DNA of 42,780 nt, taken from positions 1 to 42,780 of the forward strand of contig CAOMFZ010000001.1 in NCBI GenBank assembly GCA_948482415.1, given 5' to 3'. The DNA comes from an uncultured Mailhella sp. (lineage in GTDB: Bacteria; Desulfobacterota; Desulfovibrionia; Desulfovibrionales; Desulfovibrionaceae). The notes under the pieces are model-generated. The model was given only the letters and a program-made list of their open reading frames with translations. It did not search any database and was not told the origin of the DNA. This document shows, piece after piece, positions 16,847 to 24,694 of the stretch (its first letter is position 1; the number at the start of each line of letters is the position of its first letter). The position numbers were made by a program, and so were the translations under genes.

Positions 16847-18160
16847 ATGAGCATTATTACCTCTATTTGGGCAAGAGAAATTTTAGATTCTCGTGGTAAT
16901 CCAACGATTGAAGTTGAAGTTGGTCTTGAATCAGGTATTGTCGGCAGAGCTGCTGTCCCTTCCGGTGCCTCAACTGGTTCAAGAGAAGCGCTTGAAATGC
17001 GTGATGGAGATAAATCTCGTTACAAAGGCAAAGGCGTGACCAATGCTGTAAACTTTGTCAATGGTGAAATTGCAGAATCTCTCGTTGGCATGGACGCACT
17101 GCGCCAGGTACAAATCGACACAACCCTTATCGACCTTGACGGCACTGAAAATAAATCCCGTCTCGGTGCCAATGCCATGCTCGGCGTATCACTTGCCTGC
17201 GCAAGAGCCGCTGCCGAATATCTGGGCATTCCTCTTTATCAATATATCGGCGGCATCAACGCAAAAGTTATGCCCGCACCTATGATGAACGTTATCAACG
17301 GCGGTGCACATGCTTCCAATAACCTCGATATTCAGGAATTTATGATTATGCCTCTTGGCGCTGAAACCTTCAAAGACGCTCTTCGTATCGGCGCTGAAGT
17401 TTTCCACACCCTGAAAGCAATTTTGAAACGTGACGGCTATTCCACTGCTGTGGGCGATGAAGGCGGTTTTGCTCCAAACTTCAAAAGCCATGATGAAGCA
17501 TTCCGCTACCTTATGGAAGCTATTGAAGAAGCCGGCTATATTCCGGGTGCTGAAGTTGCCCTTGCTATTGACGTTGCTGCTTCTGAATTTTATGAAAACG
17601 GCAAATACTATATCAAAGGCGAAGGTTTGGAACTCACTTCCGAAGAAATGTGCGGCTGGCTCGAAGGCTTTGTGGAACGCTACCCGCTTATTTCCATTGA
17701 AGACGGTATGGACGAAGGCGACCGTGAAGGCTGGAAACTTTTGACAGATCGTCTCGGCGCAGAAATCCAGCTTGTCGGTGATGACGTTTTCGTTACCAAC
17801 CCTGACATTTTGCGTGAAGGCATTGAAGACGGCATTGCAAACGCAATCCTTATCAAAGTAAACCAAATCGGTACCTTGACTGAAACCATGGATACCATTG
17901 AACTTGCAAAAGGTTCCGGCTATTCAACCGTTATTTCTCACCGTTCCGGCGAAACAGAAGATACCTTTATTGCTGACCTTGCTGTTGCTGTCAACGGCGG
18001 ACAAATCAAAACCGGTTCTGCTTCCCGCTCTGACCGTATTGCAAAATACAATCAACTCCTCAGAATTGAAGAAGATTTAGACGATACCGCTATTTATTTC
18101 GGACCTATCCTTGCTTCAAGCTTTGGACTTGATGACGACGAGTTTGACGACGAAGAATAA
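16847..18160 (+). CDS. eno: Enolase
   Basis: A 437-residue glycolytic enzyme converting 2-phosphoglycerate to phosphoenolpyruvate. The N-terminus ITSIWAREILDSRGNPTIEV, the loop GAVPSGASTG-like AAVPSGASTGSREALEMRDG (in part), the catalytic-loop AVGDEGGFAPN, the metal ligands in LAIDVAASEF, SIEDGMDEGD and LVGDDVFVTNP, and the C-terminal signature ILIKVNQIGTLTETM followed by SHRSGETED are all intact. The protein ends in an unusual run of acidic residues. A strong AAGGAGC ribosome binding site and frequent use of major codons suggest high expression. A good intrinsic terminator follows directly. Confidence 0.98.
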   Translation: MSIITSIWAREILDSRGNPTIEVEVGLESGIVGRAAVPSGASTGSREALEMRDGDKSRYKGKGVTNAVNFVNGEIAESLVGMDALRQVQIDTTLIDLDGTENKSRLGANAMLGVSLACARAAAEYLGIPLYQYIGGINAKVMPAPMMNVINGGAHASNNLDIQEFMIMPLGAETFKDALRIGAEVFHTLKAILKRDGYSTAVGDEGGFAPNFKSHDEAFRYLMEAIEEAGYIPGAEVALAIDVAASEFYENGKYYIKGEGLELTSEEMCGWLEGFVERYPLISIEDGMDEGDREGWKLLTDRLGAEIQLVGDDVFVTNPDILREGIEDGIANAILIKVNQIGTLTETMDTIELAKGSGYSTVISHRSGETEDTFIADLAVAVNGGQIKTGSASRSDRIAKYNQLLRIEEDLDDTAIYFGPILASSFGLDDDEFDDEE

Positions 18161-18170
18161 TTATAGTGGA

Positions 18171-18196
18171 GGCTGCCCGCTGGCAGCCTTCTTTTT
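18171..18196 (+). terminator. Intrinsic terminator after eno
   Basis: GGCTGCC (18171-18177) pairs with GGCAGCC (18182-18188) over a four-base loop and is followed by TTCTTTTT. It lies 10 bases after the eno stop. Confidence 0.85.
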
Positions 18197-18205
18197 AGGA
18201 ATAGT

Positions 18206-18853
18206 ATGAAAAAATTTCTTTTGACGCTTCTTTTTTCTTTATGTCTTTCTTTCCCTGCCTTTGCAAATGTTTCCCTCTTGCATGATGTGGAACAAAGCTA
18301 TCAAAATATGAAAAATTTTAAGGCAGAATTTAATCAGGAACTTTTTCACCGTGAAAGCAACACCACTCAAAAACGGACAGGCTCCATTGAATTTATGCCC
18401 CAAACGTTTATTTTCTGGGAAACCAATGCCCCTGACAAAGAACTTATTGTCTGCAATGAAAAAGAAGTATGGAATTATTTGCCTGATGAGGAATTGGCGT
18501 ATCGCTATTCTCCCAAAGTTCTGGAAACTTCTCATGCAATTTTGAATGTCATTACGGGACAAGCCAAGCTGGAAGATAATTTTGAAATGGAATTTATTTC
18601 CGAAGACAAAACAAAAAATACCGCCGAATTTATCCTTTACCCCATAGAAGCAAATCCGCAAATGGTGGAAGTGACCCTTACCATTAATACAAAGGATAAA
18701 CACATTCAAAAAATTGTTGTTCTGGACTTTTTCGGCAATCTCAACACCATAGAATTTACAAAATTTTACGAAAATATTAAGCTCACGAAAAGCCATTTTT
18801 CCATACAGCTGCCTAAAGATGTAGAAATCGAAGACCATTTTAATGATAAATAA
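18206..18853 (+). CDS. lolA: Outer-membrane lipoprotein carrier LolA
   Basis: A 215-residue periplasmic chaperone that ferries lipoproteins from the LolCDE complex to the outer membrane. It has a Sec signal peptide (MKKFLLTLLFSLCLSFPAFA, cleavage after the final Ala). The mature domain shows the LolA pattern: a helix VEQSYQNMKNFKAEFNQE, then KRTGSIEFMPQTFIFWET, a short SPKVLETSHAILNVITG segment, and alternating beta strands to the end. Its presence shows a diderm envelope. The start is preceded by TAGGAATAGT, placed just after the eno terminator, so some read-through from eno is possible. Length is normal. Confidence 0.85.
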   Translation: MKKFLLTLLFSLCLSFPAFANVSLLHDVEQSYQNMKNFKAEFNQELFHRESNTTQKRTGSIEFMPQTFIFWETNAPDKELIVCNEKEVWNYLPDEELAYRYSPKVLETSHAILNVITGQAKLEDNFEMEFISEDKTKNTAEFILYPIEANPQMVEVTLTINTKDKHIQKIVVLDFFGNLNTIEFTKFYENIKLTKSHFSIQLPKDVEIEDHFNDK

Positions 18854-18862
18854 AATTTGATA

Positions 18863-19078
18863 CTAGAGCATTTCCGGTAAATCTTGCGACTTTTTTATGC
18901 AGGGGAAAAACTTTAGCTCTGCTGTCTATTTCTGTAAGGCTCATTCTTCGCCTAACAGAAACGACTACGCCGCCATTCCGGTAGCTGAAAAAGTTTCTTC
19001 CCCTGCACCCCTTTACAAAACTTTTTAATATAAAAGTGCATCTAAGTGAAAGAACAAGATTTATTAGAGATGCTCCAG
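18863..19078 (+). repeat. Structured dispersed repeat, copy A
   Basis: The element starts with CTAGAGCATTTCC (18863-18875) and ends with the imperfect inverse GAGATGCTCCAG (19067-19078). Inside is a long stem: TGCAGGGGAA (18898-18907) pairs perfectly with 18998-19007, AAACTTT (18908-18914) with 18990-18996, and AGCT with AGCT (18915-18918 and 18983-18986). Within it sits a nested hairpin, TTTCTGT/ACAGAAA (18929-18935 and 18955-18961) with AGGC/GCCT inside, and a small CGAC/GCCG hairpin (18962-18972). It is homologous to copy B at 42560-42735 (opposite strand), and its core to copy C at 19161-19252. It has no coding capacity. Confidence 0.75.
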
Positions 19079-19085
19079 ACGATAT

Positions 19086-19113
19086 AAAAAAAGGGCTTTT
19101 CGCCCTTTTTTTT
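19086..19113 (+). terminator. Bidirectional hairpin with A and T runs
   Basis: AAAAAAAGGGC (19086-19096) pairs with GCCCTTTTTTT (19102-19112). It can terminate lolA transcription on the plus strand, and its complement can terminate minus-strand transcription coming from the left-moving genes. Confidence 0.7.
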
Positions 19114-19159
19114 AATATTTATGTACCATAACTTCTGAAACAACCTTAAGATGACGCTC
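19112..19159 (-). pseudogene. Remnant of the C-terminal end of a gene related to the one at 19440
   Basis: On the minus strand this stretch reads ERHLKVVSEVMVHKY and then stops. The intact gene at 19440-19874 ends LKVVREVSEVMVHKY and then stops. The last 26 bases are identical on the DNA level (19116-19141 and 19444-19469). Upstream of this tail the similarity is lost in the structured repeat C, so it appears to be the truncated end of a duplicated or related gene. Confidence 0.55.
19116..19141. repeat. 26-base direct repeat, left copy
   Basis: It is identical to 19444-19469. The two copies bracket 302 bases of hairpin-rich non-coding DNA and both match the 3' end of the gene at 19440. Confidence 0.85.
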
Positions 19160-19160
19160 A

Positions 19161-19252
19161 GTCAAGCGATCTCTGCTGTCTATTTGCGTAACTGGTTCGC
19201 TTTGCTCACCAAACGCAAACGGCTTTGCCGCCTTCGGTAGCTCCTGCTTGAC
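19161..19252 (+). repeat. Structured dispersed repeat, copy C (core only)
   Basis: The core from CTCTGCTGTC (19171-19180) to TTCGGTAGCT (about 19241) matches copies A and B. The hairpins are kept but with different bases: TTTGCGT/ACGCAAA (19183-19189 and 19213-19219), inner TGGT/ACCA (19193-19196 and 19208-19211) and CGGC/GCCG (19220-19223 and 19227-19230). The outer stem is a different sequence, GTCAAGC/GCTTGAC (19161-19167 and 19246-19252), yet still perfectly paired. The TIR-like ends of copies A and B are missing. Confidence 0.7.
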
Positions 19253-19259
19253 ACTCGCT

Positions 19260-19316
19260 CCTTTTACATTCTGTTAGATAACTCGAAGAGTTATAAATCT
19301 TACAGAATGTTAAAGG
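19260..19316. repeat. Long imperfect inverted repeat (hairpin)
   Basis: Arms 19260-19274 and 19302-19316 match at 14 of 15 positions around ACATTCTGT/ACAGAATGT. Inside, ATAACTC (19278-19284) pairs perfectly with GAGTTAT (19288-19294) over a GAA loop. Confidence 0.75.
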
Positions 19317-19323
19317 TTCTCGT

Positions 19324-19396
19324 ACCCAGCGTGGTTGCAAAATGAAATTTTAGCAACCTAAGTCGGGTGCTCGCTCACGAAAAGCGTGGTTTTCGT
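19324..19396. repeat. Two further hairpins
   Basis: GGTTGC (19333-19338) pairs with GCAACC (19353-19358), extended by AAAAT/ATTTT inside and ACCC/GGGT outside (19324-19327 and 19365-19368). Next to it ACGAAAA (19377-19383) pairs with TTTTCGT (19390-19396). From 19397 to 19439 I see nothing further. Confidence 0.65.
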
Positions 19397-19439
19397 TTCG
19401 CTCGCTCTACGAGGTTCGCACATCCTGTGCTAATAATTT

Positions 19440-19874
19440 TTAGTATTTATGTACCATAACTTCTGAAACTTCCCTGACCACTTTCAGCGGTAATTTCTCA
19501 TAGTACCATTGATATGCCAAACAATTTTTATCTGTTGTCCGCTTTTCAAAATCTTTCAATAAACTGATTTCATCTTCCTGCAAACTTTCAAGTCCTAAAC
19601 GCAGCTGCTTTTCACGAAATAACATGACCACATCTTCATACAAAGCAATGCAGTCATCAGCCGCAATACTGTCAAAAGGCACAGCCAAAAAGTCTTTGAG
19701 ATGATTTTTGAAGTGATTATCACAGGATTGACATTCTTTCCCGATATATTTCTCAAAGAAATCAGCTTCTTCCGCTAAAATGGAAATGGCTTTTGCTAAA
19801 ATTGTATATTCCGGCATTGGCACCAAACATTCTTTGCATTTCTTCATTGAATCAATATATTTTTTTGTATACAT
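19440..19874 (-). CDS. Hypothetical protein with two CxxC pairs
   Basis: A 144-residue soluble, mostly helical protein I do not recognise. Two Cys pairs, CKEC near residue 13 and CQSC near residue 49, together with nearby His (DNHFKNH), could bind zinc or another metal. The remainder is acidic with several amphipathic helices, such as CIALYEDVVMLFREKQLRLG. I chose the ATG at 19872-19874, which has GGGAG seven bases upstream; an in-frame ATG seven codons earlier has no ribosome binding site. The 3' end is duplicated 328 bases away. It stands alone between the structured repeats and the AT-rich gtr cluster. Confidence 0.6.
   Translation of the reverse strand: MYTKKYIDSMKKCKECLVPMPEYTILAKAISILAEEADFFEKYIGKECQSCDNHFKNHLKDFLAVPFDSIAADDCIALYEDVVMLFREKQLRLGLESLQEDEISLLKDFEKRTTDKNCLAYQWYYEKLPLKVVREVSEVMVHKY
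19444..19469. repeat. 26-base direct repeat, right copy
   Basis: It is identical to 19116-19141 and forms the last codons of the gene at 19440-19874. Confidence 0.85.
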
Positions 19875-20089
19875 AAACAAACTCCCTCTGAGCACTTTCT
19901 GTTTTAATATAGTATTTCATGTAAAAAAGCTAGTTTTTTATCAATAAATTAATTATTTTTTATTCTATTGCACCTCATTTGCAAAGGATTACTGATAACT
20001 ATTGTATATATAAAAAGATAACGATAACAAATTAGAAATAAATGCTTAGTCAACGGAAAAAATCAAAAGAAATCAATTCATTTATATTC

Positions 20090-20518
20090 TCAACGTTTAA
20101 ATGCAAAATATTTAAATAAAAGAAAAGTACTTACTGTCGTCAAGAAAATTGCAATAATTTGTCCGATAATAACATGCAGTCCTGCATAATGCACAATGAG
20201 CTCCAACGAAACAGCATTTATGCAATAGCCTATTGCCCAGGTCATTAAACACTTCACATACTCTTTCAGCCAGTTTCCCTTTGTCTGAAAAACAAAAACT
20301 TTTTGCATAGTAAAAGAAATCACAGAAGAGAGACTCCACGAAGCCAACAAACTCACCTGATATCTTTCTTCTCCCAATATTTTGATAAATAATACAAATA
20401 ATAAAAATGAAACAAGAGTGTTACAAGCACCAACCAGCACAAATTTAATAATTAAACGATATTTTTTTATAACCCTTATAATTCGCTCAATTTTCATACT
20501 TGCTGTTTCCGTATACAT
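20090..20518 (-). CDS. gtrA: GtrA-family membrane protein
   Basis: A 142-residue protein with four membrane segments and the GtrA family layout. The first segment carries KFVLVGACNTLVSFLLFVLF, the typical GtrA start (FxxVGxxNTxxxF), and the last includes STFLLFKYFAFKR, the typical end. In phage and bacterial gtr operons GtrA is thought to flip undecaprenyl-phosphate-glucose across the inner membrane (family knowledge). It is the last gene of the minus-strand cluster gtrB, GtrII-like, gtrA. The gene is AT-rich like the other two. A 194-base AT-rich gap with no clear feature separates it from the Cys-pair protein gene downstream. Confidence 0.88.
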   Translation of the reverse strand: MYTETASMKIERIIRVIKKYRLIIKFVLVGACNTLVSFLLFVLFIKILGEERYQVSLLASWSLSSVISFTMQKVFVFQTKGNWLKEYVKCLMTWAIGYCINAVSLELIVHYAGLHVIIGQIIAIFLTTVSTFLLFKYFAFKR

Positions 20519-20529
20519 TAAAATGCAGC

Positions 20530-22755
20530 TTATTGTAATTCAGTCAATTTTATTTCTTCCATGGATTTAAGTACTTTTTGCAATACCTCATCATCGAAAT
20601 TAATAAAAATATAATTATCTTGGACTAAAATAGCGTTAATTGAAGGCAGCAATCTCATATTTTTTAATAAATCATAATAAGGTAATAACTCAATAATTGC
20701 TTTATTTGTCTCTTTTTCTTTCATTCCAACATAATTTAATTGAAGAACACGTTCACATTTAAAATTTGGAATAAAAATTTTAATAACAGAAGGAAAAACC
20801 CAGTACACAAATGAAGAGGTACTAATAAATGAATAATCTAAAAAATCAAACCGTTCCTTATAAAAAGACAAAACAAAAGGTTTATATTCCCCCAAAAAAA
20901 CAATTTTATACTGATTTTGATAACAATAAGGAGAATTAGATATATTTTCAACAACTCGCTCAATTATCCGATTTTGATATTCAAATTCCATTTTCCATAA
21001 CTTTTGAGCGTCAACGATCCTATAAATATTCATTGGTATCAGAACAATTAAAAATGTAATTAATATATTTTTTGCCCAAATAAATTTTGTTTTTAAAATC
21101 ATTACAACCCAAAAAGCACCAAGAAAAATATATCCAAAAAATAAGACTCTTTCGTATGCAAAATTTCTTCCCAAAATAAAAGTTGCGGTATTAGCAGCCA
21201 AAGGAAGTAAACATAATCCTATAATAATAAAAAATAGTTGGAAAAATTTTATTTGGTATCTTTTTTTATAATATAAGCAGAATGAAATAAACGAAATAAA
21301 ACATAACATAAAGAATAAGATAATGATATTTATATCATAAAAAGGCACTGTCAAAATCAAATTTTCAAAACTTGCTCTTACAATTTTATAAAATAAAGAA
21401 AAAGAACCACCTAAAAATTTTGTATCAGTATTATAACAAGGCAATAGAACATTTGAAACTGATAAAATATAAAACACTAATCTAAAAAAGATTAAACTTA
21501 TTATGACACAGCCGAATGTTCTTTTAAATTTTTGATATAAAAAAATTATAGATTGCTTTTCAAAACAATAAGTAAGTACAATTTTTCCAAGAAAAATGAC
21601 AATAATAGTTGAAACTGCTGGTTGATATATGCCCAAACCTAAAAGAAATAATAGACATGCTAAGAAGAAATAACCATGCGATTTTTTTTCTGATAAGATT
21701 AATGCTAAAATCATAATAGAAGGCAGCCATAAATTGGAAACAACATTAATTGCAAAATATATCCAGTAAACAACTAATGGATTTAATACAATAATTAATG
21801 AAATAACGAGATAATTAAAAAATGTTTTTTGCACTTTCCAATAATGAGCCAATAAAATTCCTGTTAAAGAAAATCCTAATAACATAAAAGAAACAGTTAT
21901 AAGAGGAAGGAATCTTCCCCCTAAAAATTGCTGTATCCAATATGCAGAAAATCGACCATTTTTCCGCACAACAGGCGGAATAATGTCGCCCCACATTCCA
22001 TGCATAACATAGTCCCAATCGTGATTACCCCAAATAAAATGAATATTATAATAGAGAAAAACAAGATTTAATACAATAAAAACAGTCCAAAATGTTTTTT
22101 TATACACTACATCTATATCACGGTATTTCTGGATAATAAGCATATCCCACTCACCGTATTTTTCAATGTGTAAACAAATGTTTTGAAAAAGTTTTATTAT
22201 TGCTCCATAATAAAATTTCCATAACAAAAAAATAGAAGCTAAAAGTAAAACTATACTCAATGCCAATTGAGGAATATAAATATTTCGCAGTATCAATTTT
22301 GTTTTATATTTTAAACCAAAAGAAACAACTTCATCTTTATTGACAGAAACAGTATCTATATAGGGCCGTTCATACCAGACCGTCTGTTTTTTATTATTAT
22401 AATTTTGTCCATTTATTTTTATATTCTTTATATTAATCGAAAACTCTATTTCTTTATCACCATCTTTTTTTTGCTCAGTATACAATTTTAAATTTATTTT
22501 TTCATTATCTATATTTTTTATATAAATAGTGTTAGATTGATAAAAAAAGTTTGAAGGCAATAAAACAGTATACTTTTCTTCACTGTTTTTCTTGATAATC
22601 ATACCTTTTCCTTGATTATCTTCAATAAGAAACGGATGCTCAGCAGAAATATCTACAAACAGTGTTTTATTTATATTACTTGTATACAATAAAAATAAGC
22701 CGCAAATAAATAATAGAACTGAAAAAAATGTTATAACAACTTTATTACGAAACAT
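20530..22755 (-). CDS. GtrII-like glucosyltransferase (large membrane protein)
   Basis: A 741-residue integral membrane protein. After an N-terminal helix (about 5-27) comes a periplasmic beta-rich stretch to about residue 155, then a dozen or so membrane segments. The GtrII-like core starts with WGNHDWDYVMHGMWGD and NGRFSAYWIQQFLGGRFLP, where the acidic and Arg residues resemble the active-site loop of GT-C type glycosyltransferases. In gtr clusters this third protein sets specificity, moving glucose from the lipid carrier onto O-antigen or another surface glycan. Substrate and linkage cannot be read from sequence. It lies between gtrB and gtrA, whereas phage operons usually run gtrA, gtrB, gtr-type. 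The gene is notably AT-rich. Confidence 0.75.
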   Translation of the reverse strand: MFRNKVVITFFSVLLFICGLFLLYTSNINKTLFVDISAEHPFLIEDNQGKGMIIKKNSEEKYTVLLPSNFFYQSNTIYIKNIDNEKINLKLYTEQKKDGDKEIEFSINIKNIKINGQNYNNKKQTVWYERPYIDTVSVNKDEVVSFGLKYKTKLILRNIYIPQLALSIVLLLASIFLLWKFYYGAIIKLFQNICLHIEKYGEWDMLIIQKYRDIDVVYKKTFWTVFIVLNLVFLYYNIHFIWGNHDWDYVMHGMWGDIIPPVVRKNGRFSAYWIQQFLGGRFLPLITVSFMLLGFSLTGILLAHYWKVQKTFFNYLVISLIIVLNPLVVYWIYFAINVVSNLWLPSIMILALILSEKKSHGYFFLACLLFLLGLGIYQPAVSTIIVIFLGKIVLTYCFEKQSIIFLYQKFKRTFGCVIISLIFFRLVFYILSVSNVLLPCYNTDTKFLGGSFSLFYKIVRASFENLILTVPFYDINIIILFFMLCFISFISFCLYYKKRYQIKFFQLFFIIIGLCLLPLAANTATFILGRNFAYERVLFFGYIFLGAFWVVMILKTKFIWAKNILITFLIVLIPMNIYRIVDAQKLWKMEFEYQNRIIERVVENISNSPYCYQNQYKIVFLGEYKPFVLSFYKERFDFLDYSFISTSSFVYWVFPSVIKIFIPNFKCERVLQLNYVGMKEKETNKAIIELLPYYDLLKNMRLLPSINAILVQDNYIFINFDDEVLQKVLKSMEEIKLTELQ

Positions 22756-22790
22756 AGTTTATCCTTTTATAAAAAGTGCAATATAAAAAT

Positions 22791-23735
22791 TTACTTTCCA
22801 AAATTTATCACTTTAACAATTGAACTTGATTCCACTATATAAGCAGGACGATTTTTTTCTGATATAAAAATTTTTCCTACATATTCCCCTAAAATTCCTA
22901 AAAAACACATTTGAAAACCACTCGTTAGCAATAAAATAATCATTATTGATGACCAACCAGGTTCCACATTAGACAATAAATACATCAAAAGAATATAAAT
23001 AAAATAACAGGCACTAAAAAAAATCTGTATTACACCTAAAAAAGTAGCAATTCTTAAAGGTAATAAGCTAAATGAAGATATCCCGCTCCATGCAAGATTT
23101 ATCATTTTTTTCAAAGTATATTTACTTGTTCCGTATAATCTTTTTTGAGGAGTATACCCAATAAACGTTTGCTTAAAACCCAGCCATGGAATAATTCCTC
23201 GCCAGAAAATCGGATTTTCGCCAAGTTTCTTGCATATATCAACAACTTTCTTATCTAATAAACGAAAATCAGCAGTTCCTTGTTTTATATCAACGGACGT
23301 AATTAATGATAATAACCTATAGTAATATAATGAACTATATTTCTTGAATATTTTTTTCTCTTCTTTATCACTTCTGATTGTATTAACAACATCATAGCCT
23401 TCACGCCATTTTGCTATTAATGTTTCAATTAACTCAACAGGATGCTGCATATCCCCATCCATGGAAATGACACAATCCGCATCTGCATAATCATACCCGG
23501 CTTTGAGTGCTGCCTGATGTCCAAAATTTCTGGAAAAAGAAATATATTCAATTAAACTGTTTTTTGCATGCAATTCTTTACAAATACCTAAAGAACTGTC
23601 TGAACTTCCATCATTGACAAGAATAATTTTATGAAAAGGTAAATTTAATTCTAAAAGTTTTTCACATAATACAGGAATATTCTGCTCTTCATTATACACA
23701 GGGATAATAATATCAATGGAATAGTCAGCACGCAT
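22791..23735 (-). CDS. gtrB: GtrB-type polyprenyl-phosphate glycosyltransferase
   Basis: A 314-residue GT2-family enzyme that loads a sugar, usually glucose, onto undecaprenyl phosphate on the cytosolic face. The catalytic domain shows IDIIIPVYNEEQNIP, the LVNDGSSDSSL nucleotide-binding part, SFSRNFGHQAALKAGYDYA, and the DxD-type motif SMDGDMQHPVE. GTADFRLLDKKV and RGIIPWLGFKQ follow, and two C-terminal membrane helices end it, as in GtrB. I chose the ATG at 23733-23735 because AAGAGG lies six bases upstream; the open frame continues 37 codons further upstream through AT-rich non-conserved sequence. It is the first gene of the cluster. Confidence 0.88.
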   Translation of the reverse strand: MRADYSIDIIIPVYNEEQNIPVLCEKLLELNLPFHKIILVNDGSSDSSLGICKELHAKNSLIEYISFSRNFGHQAALKAGYDYADADCVISMDGDMQHPVELIETLIAKWREGYDVVNTIRSDKEEKKIFKKYSSLYYYRLLSLITSVDIKQGTADFRLLDKKVVDICKKLGENPIFWRGIIPWLGFKQTFIGYTPQKRLYGTSKYTLKKMINLAWSGISSFSLLPLRIATFLGVIQIFFSACYFIYILLMYLLSNVEPGWSSIMIILLLTSGFQMCFLGILGEYVGKIFISEKNRPAYIVESSSIVKVINFGK

Positions 23736-23818
23736 TTTCATCCTCTTATAATATTTACAGATTATTAAATCATTTCTCATAATCAAACTTTCTTCTTGCG
23801 TAAAATAAAAAAGTTTAA

Positions 23819-23834
23819 ATATATATATATATAT
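23819..23834. repeat. (AT)8 dinucleotide repeat
   Basis: Eight AT units lie about 85 bases upstream of the gtrB start. Such runs can vary in length by slipped pairing and, in this position, might affect the gtr promoter; this is inference only. The rest of the gap to 23950 shows nothing else clear. Confidence 0.6.
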
Positions 23835-23950
23835 GGAAAACAGCAAAAAATCAAGGACTTTTTAATCTTGAAGAAATGAAGATATGGACAAGGATTTTTA
23901 TTTTTGCTAAAGAGGAATGAGCAGAAAGGGAAAAAGTATCGGGTGCTTAT

Positions 23951-24694
23951 ATGCTGGAACTGACACCTTTTTTATATATATTTATTGGACTTGCGGTTAT
24001 TTTTGGCGGCGTACTGCGGGGAATCTGTGGCTTTGGCTTTTCCCTGACCCTTGTTGTGGCGCTGACCTTTTTCCTGCCGCCGCTGCTTTCAACGTCGCTG
24101 ATTTTTCTTTGGGAAATTCTTGCCAGCATTCTGCACTTGCCCTTTGTTTGGAAGCATGTTGACTGGAAAGCAATCAAATGGCTGTGTTTAGGCTGTACGC
24201 TCGGCACCCCCCTTGGCGTTTATTCCCTTATTCTTATTCCGCCAACACCCATGACTGTGCTTATTAACATAACTGTTATTGTTCTCAGCCTTATTATGCT
24301 GAGGGGCTATACCTTGAAACGCAATTTAAATGCTCTTGAAATCGTGGGCACCGGAACCATTTCCGGGGTCATCAACGGTGCTTCTGCCAATGGCGGGCCT
24401 CCTGTTATTTTGCTTTTCTTTTCAAGTCCTGCGGGAGCTAATGTCGGACGGGCTTCACTCATTGCCTATTTTCTGTTTACAGACTGTTGTGCGTCTTCAA
24501 TTTTGGCAATGAAAGGACTTATGACGCTTGAAATTCTTTTCACAGCCCTTTGTTATATTCCTTGTCTTGCCCTTGGTATTTGGATAGGCTCAAGATTTTA
24601 TCACCGCATTGATGAGCGCAAATTCAAGCGTTTTGTGATTATTCTGCTGATTATTATTTCCGGTTTCGGCTGTATCAAAGCGCTATTGGCATAA
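23951..24694 (+). CDS. TauE/SafE-family membrane exporter
   Basis: A 247-residue protein with about eight membrane segments in two similar halves, the layout of the TauE/SafE (formerly DUF81) family. The family start GGVLRGICGFGFSLTLVVAL, with its GxxxGxGGG-like glycine track, and the second-half SGVINGASANGGPPVILLFF are clear. Members are proposed to export sulfite, sulfoacetate or other sulfur-containing anions. That would fit a sulfite- or sulfate-metabolising organism, but the substrate is not shown by the sequence. It stands alone on the plus strand between two minus-strand runs and ends in a shared bidirectional terminator. Confidence 0.85.
   Translation: MLELTPFLYIFIGLAVIFGGVLRGICGFGFSLTLVVALTFFLPPLLSTSLIFLWEILASILHLPFVWKHVDWKAIKWLCLGCTLGTPLGVYSLILIPPTPMTVLINITVIVLSLIMLRGYTLKRNLNALEIVGTGTISGVINGASANGGPPVILLFFSSPAGANVGRASLIAYFLFTDCCASSILAMKGLMTLEILFTALCYIPCLALGIWIGSRFYHRIDERKFKRFVIILLIIISGFGCIKALLA

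Noticed and set aside
17189..17866. A 225-residue open frame on the minus strand
   Set aside because: It is wholly antisense to enolase, whose conserved motifs explain the sequence.
18239..18838. A 199-residue open frame on the minus strand
   Set aside because: It is antisense to lolA, which has a signal peptide and family pattern; the antisense frame has no ribosome binding site or domain.
19112..19440. Possible CRISPR array
   Set aside because: The hairpins differ from each other in sequence and spacing; there are no identical repeats with unique spacers.
18863..19440. Possible tRNA or tmRNA gene
   Set aside because: The hairpins do not fold into a cloverleaf with a T-arm GTTCRANNC sequence and a CCA-ready acceptor stem.
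20090..23735. Prophage carrying a gtr seroconversion module
   Set aside because: No integrase, attachment site, structural or lysis genes are visible on either side; only the three gtr genes are AT-rich.
23736..23846. Longer gtrB N-terminus
   Set aside because: The upstream codons are AT-rich and match nothing in the GT2 family; the ATG at 23735 has a good ribosome binding site.
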